Of a DNA stretch of 64,000 nt, positions 60,958-64,000 are shown piece after piece. A program made the position numbers and the translations under genes. Numbering within the stretch: position 1 is the stretch's first letter; every line of letters starts with the position of its first letter. Source of the stretch: Lota lota. Its lineage: Eukaryota; Chordata; Actinopteri; Gadiformes; Lotidae. The stretch is from NCBI GenBank assembly GCA_026745465.1, contig JACYXH010000140.1:12501-76500 (forward strand), written 5' to 3'. The notes beneath the pieces are model-generated. The model saw only the letters and a list, made by a program, of their open reading frames with translations. It searched no databases and was not told where the DNA came from.

Positions 60958-63389
60958 ATGGACGTAGAAGGTCGTCTAAGGACAATGATAGACGTCTTCA
61001 GGCGAGAATGCCATAAAGTTGTCCAGTCTGAAAGAGTGACCGTTCACGGCGCTGATAGCATGCTGATGGTTCTTCAGTTGGCCATGGCAGAGGTTAATAA
61101 GCAGGTATTTAACACACCTTTCAAACCCCTATCCAGCTCTTACAAAGCTCCCACAATATCGACCACACAAACATATCCAGATACGTTTTGAGTTCTCCAG
61201 TTGGAGTTGTCTAATCTGTAAACACTACTACTGTCCATGTTCGACAGTGCTACACATTTCCAAACACCATGGCCAATATTCCCGACTTTGGAAGTATTAT
61301 TTCACAGTAAACGTTGAGATGTAGCGAAATGTCAGTATTTACTGCTACTTGCTTCTCTGCTTCTTCTCCTTCCGTGACAGAGCATGGGAGAGTTTAAAGT
61401 GTCTCTGAGTGACGTACTCGTGGCCTGGAAATATTTGCTGTTAGACAAACTACACCTGCCTTTCGACAACTTAATTCGGCCAGAGAACTATGACCTCATC
61501 CTGAAAGCATACGAATGCTTCTTGAAACGCTCCAATACTGTGGATCTGGTCGACGTGCACTCTCTGTACAACCAGCTGAGAGTCGAACCGGTGACGTCCG
61601 AATCCTTAAACCCGGTGAGCTGGCCCTGATTTAAACCAGGTTGATGATTTACACCGTCGAATATCAGATATCCCTCCGTCTTGGCGACGAAGCAGACCAC
61701 TTTATCTCATCATTCCACCTATATGTAATTATTTGCCTGCCAAGGTCCAGCTGTTTGAGTTTCTGTCCGGCAAAGGGGACGACCCTCCGCTAATGGAGCC
61801 CTCAATTCCCTCAACACCGTCCAGTCACCGTGGGCCCAGCCGCTCCAAAGTAAGCACTCATTTTCCTCAGATTTAAAGAGTAACTACACAAGAGGCTACA
61901 GTTGTGAGATTGCTGACCCCTTGAGGTTAAAAGTGCTGTAGGTAGGATTTGCAAGATCTAAAAAATGTAGAACACAAAAAATGCTCCCTCCCAATCTACA
62001 TTTCAGAAATGTTTAATTCATGCACCTGTGATGGAGCTATGATACGCCATGTGTGCACATGTAATTTGACTGTCAAGATGGATTCCATGAACCAATCAGA
62101 GAAGTGATGCCCTGACTGGGCAGAAATGTACCGAAAGCCATCGAAAATATGTAAAAAAATGCAGGCAACCAAAACAGATATTCTCACAGAGCATTTCACT
62201 CACAACAGCTATGGGAGGAAATTTTATGTATTTCTAACAGATGACACTCAAATTATAGCGCTTGAATTTGACCTACAGCACCTTTTTCTGTTTGTTGGTA
62301 CAACAGGATCTAAAAACGCAATATCATATCACAGAGGGATGTATCAACTACACACTTACCGAAGATCTTTTCAGGGAAATGTCAAATGTCTCAACTCAGC
62401 TAATAAACTCTGGAAAGACTGAGTTTGTCTGACTAGGTCAAAATGATTACCTCAATACTGTCGGGGTCTTATGAATAGGTTATAATTCAACTGTGGAAAT
62501 AATTATTGGTTTCATTCTTACTATGTAAAATACTATCAGCCAAGGTTGATTTAATAATGGAACATAATTCAAAGACTTTGATTTCTTTAACCATATCAAT
62601 GAGACAAAAGCACAACTTTTTATTTAACAAGACCTAAGAAACAACATTCACTTTACAACAATTGATGGTGCTTCATGAATTTTAAGGTAGAATGCTCGAC
62701 TGTATTCCAGCATGTCATTTCTCTCAAATACGGCGATTGACTGTGTAAATTAATCTGTCATGTATCTGAAATACCTGCCTCTCGCCAGCCATATAACGGG
62801 TATGTAAGTAACAGATTGCTAATTCTGGCTTGGGTTGTTCAGCAGCAGGAACAATGAATGTGCATTTTCTCTGTCTGGCAAAATGTTTATGTAAAATAAA
62901 TCTTTCCATCCTTCAGTACAGCCAGTTCCCCTCAGGGGTCTACTCAGCTCTTATTAGCAAGAACGCTAAGTAATATCGCTTCAGTCAAAACTGCAATTTA
63001 ATTTAATTATCACGCAGATGTTTGAAAGAGAGGCATGACGGTGACAGGCACAAGATGCACTTCGTATCCACTTGCTCATTTTCTATTGGCTCTTGTCACA
63101 CGGTAATTTATGTGCCGCTCGGTCTGTCCAACTAAATGGTTTATTTTGGCCATAGGGGGTACGCTAATAACGGTGAGTTCCTCCTGAGTTATGGCTCCTC
63201 ATTCTGTTCCACTAACAGATACAAACGGAGGTGAGAAGGGTTTTTCTCTCCTACTTGAGTTTGCTCGTGAACTCGAAGGATGATCTGGCCGTGGCGCATG
63301 TTCTGGACATCCCCAGCCGCGCGCTTGGAAGAGCTGCGTTCACCGACCTGAAGCATGCCGCGCACCGTGCCAACACTTCCCTGTTCCTG
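60958..63389 (+). CDS. parpbp: PARP1-binding protein (PARI), first four coding exons, 219 aa; gene runs past the window end
   Basis: PARPBP/PARI is a UvrD-helicase-like anti-recombinase that binds PCNA-SUMO and RAD51 and limits homologous recombination at replication forks (family knowledge). Coding exons seen: 60958-61104 (residues 1-49), 61381-61614 (50-127), 61745-61849 (128-162), 63219-63389 (163-219). All end in phase 0 at GT donors and start after AG. Recognisable stretches are [60 protein letters not shown] and [13 protein letters not shown], close to the human protein in the same order. The UvrD-like core and C-terminal PCNA-interacting part would lie downstream. The ATG at 60958 was chosen because [18 protein letters not shown] aligns with the human N terminus. 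No further exon is visible in 63390-64000. Confidence 0.9.
61850..63218 (+). other. parpbp intron 3
   Basis: 1.37 kb, mostly AT-rich, no repeat family or nested exon recognised. Confidence 0.6.
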
Positions 63390-64000
63390 GTAAGAAAGCC
63401 GCTGCTGATGGAACAGCTTGAGCTCTTCTCTTTTAAATGTTTACTCTCACGCTCTGACTTAAAACCCCCGGCCATGTCTGTTTTATCAAGAGTGCATTTG
63501 TTGTTATACAAATGAGTGAGAAGTGGGTGTAACAAACTACAGCCAACCATAGATTAATAGTCTACTGTTTTTTTCCCCCCGGTTAGTACATCTTTCCTTG
63601 GTGTAACCAGTGTCAAATTGTGGATAAACACAATCTGATGTGGACGCATTTCCTGTTTTAGACATTACCACTGTATCATGCTTTTTCCTCTCTATTCCAG
63701 TTCTATAGCTGTATTAATCGTACACTTTTCCTTAGCTCATCCCTTGCACACTATTGGAGGGACATTTTTGGGGAAATTAAGTTGTGGTCTCAGTCTCAGA
63801 CGCTGGTGCTTTTGCAAAGTCGAGCAGTGCAGGGTTTATCTTGTGAGCGCATACGTGCGTCTTAAGAAATGTAGGCACACAAAGTTGGATAAGAGATGGA
63901 GTCCCATTTCACAGTTGGCTTTCATCATAACTCGCAATCATTGGAGTTTCACTGGGGAGACCTCGGCGTAGAATGTCCAGGACATGCCTGAGAAATTCAG
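63390..64000 (+). other. parpbp intron 4, start
   Basis: No sequence resembling the next parpbp exon is seen, so that exon lies beyond the window. Confidence 0.6.

Overview
The window looks like vertebrate DNA, and specifically teleost fish DNA. Genes have many short exons with GT..AG introns. The protein matches are animal proteins: Pah, Th2, Nup37 and Parpbp. The mobile DNA is of fish types: a Tc1-like transposon, SINE/LINE 3' tails and palindromic MITE-like elements. Dinucleotide arrays (AC, GT, CT, GA), often over 100 bp, and G or C homopolymers of 20-36 bases are extremely dense. That density fits the gadiform (cod-like) genomes known for it, but this is inference; no species can be fixed from sequence alone.

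Layout. (1) About 1-29,870: no convincing gene. This is microsatellite- and minisatellite-rich intergenic DNA with a few hairpin elements and dispersed repeats. In other vertebrates ascl1 lies upstream of pah; no ascl1 coding sequence is present here. (2) 29,879-43,304 (+): complete pah (phenylalanine hydroxylase), 13 coding exons, 456 aa, with a dead 1.17 kb Tc1-like transposon in intron 6. (3) 44,364-48,804 (+): complete th2 (tyrosine hydroxylase-like paralogue), 12 coding exons, 470 aa, starting 1.06 kb after the pah stop. (4) 51,960-59,967 (-): complete coding region of nup37, 9 coding exons, 325 aa, convergent with th2. (5) 60,958 to beyond the window end (+): the first four coding exons (219 aa) of parpbp, head-to-head with nup37 across a gap of about 1 kb.

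How the genes relate. pah and th2 are tandem aromatic amino acid hydroxylases. Both are tetrahydrobiopterin- and iron-dependent and keep the His-His-Glu iron ligands, so the pair joins phenylalanine catabolism with a neuronal monoamine enzyme. The order pah - nup37 - parpbp matches the neighbourhood of human PAH on chromosome 12q23; th2 is the member missing from placental mammals. nup37 (nuclear pore Y complex) and parpbp (PARI, anti-recombinase) appear to share a bidirectional promoter.

I did not find a previously undescribed biological system. The observations most worth following are: the intact pah-th2 tandem, with a tyrosine-hydroxylase-type active site in th2; long TG/AC arrays within 5-15 bp of three pah splice sites; an inverted repeat pair enclosing pah exons 2-13 and all of th2; a two-copy tandem duplication just upstream of pah; and several long perfect hairpins. 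All exon boundaries were worked out by eye from splice signals, reading phase and protein similarity recalled from memory; no alignment was run.
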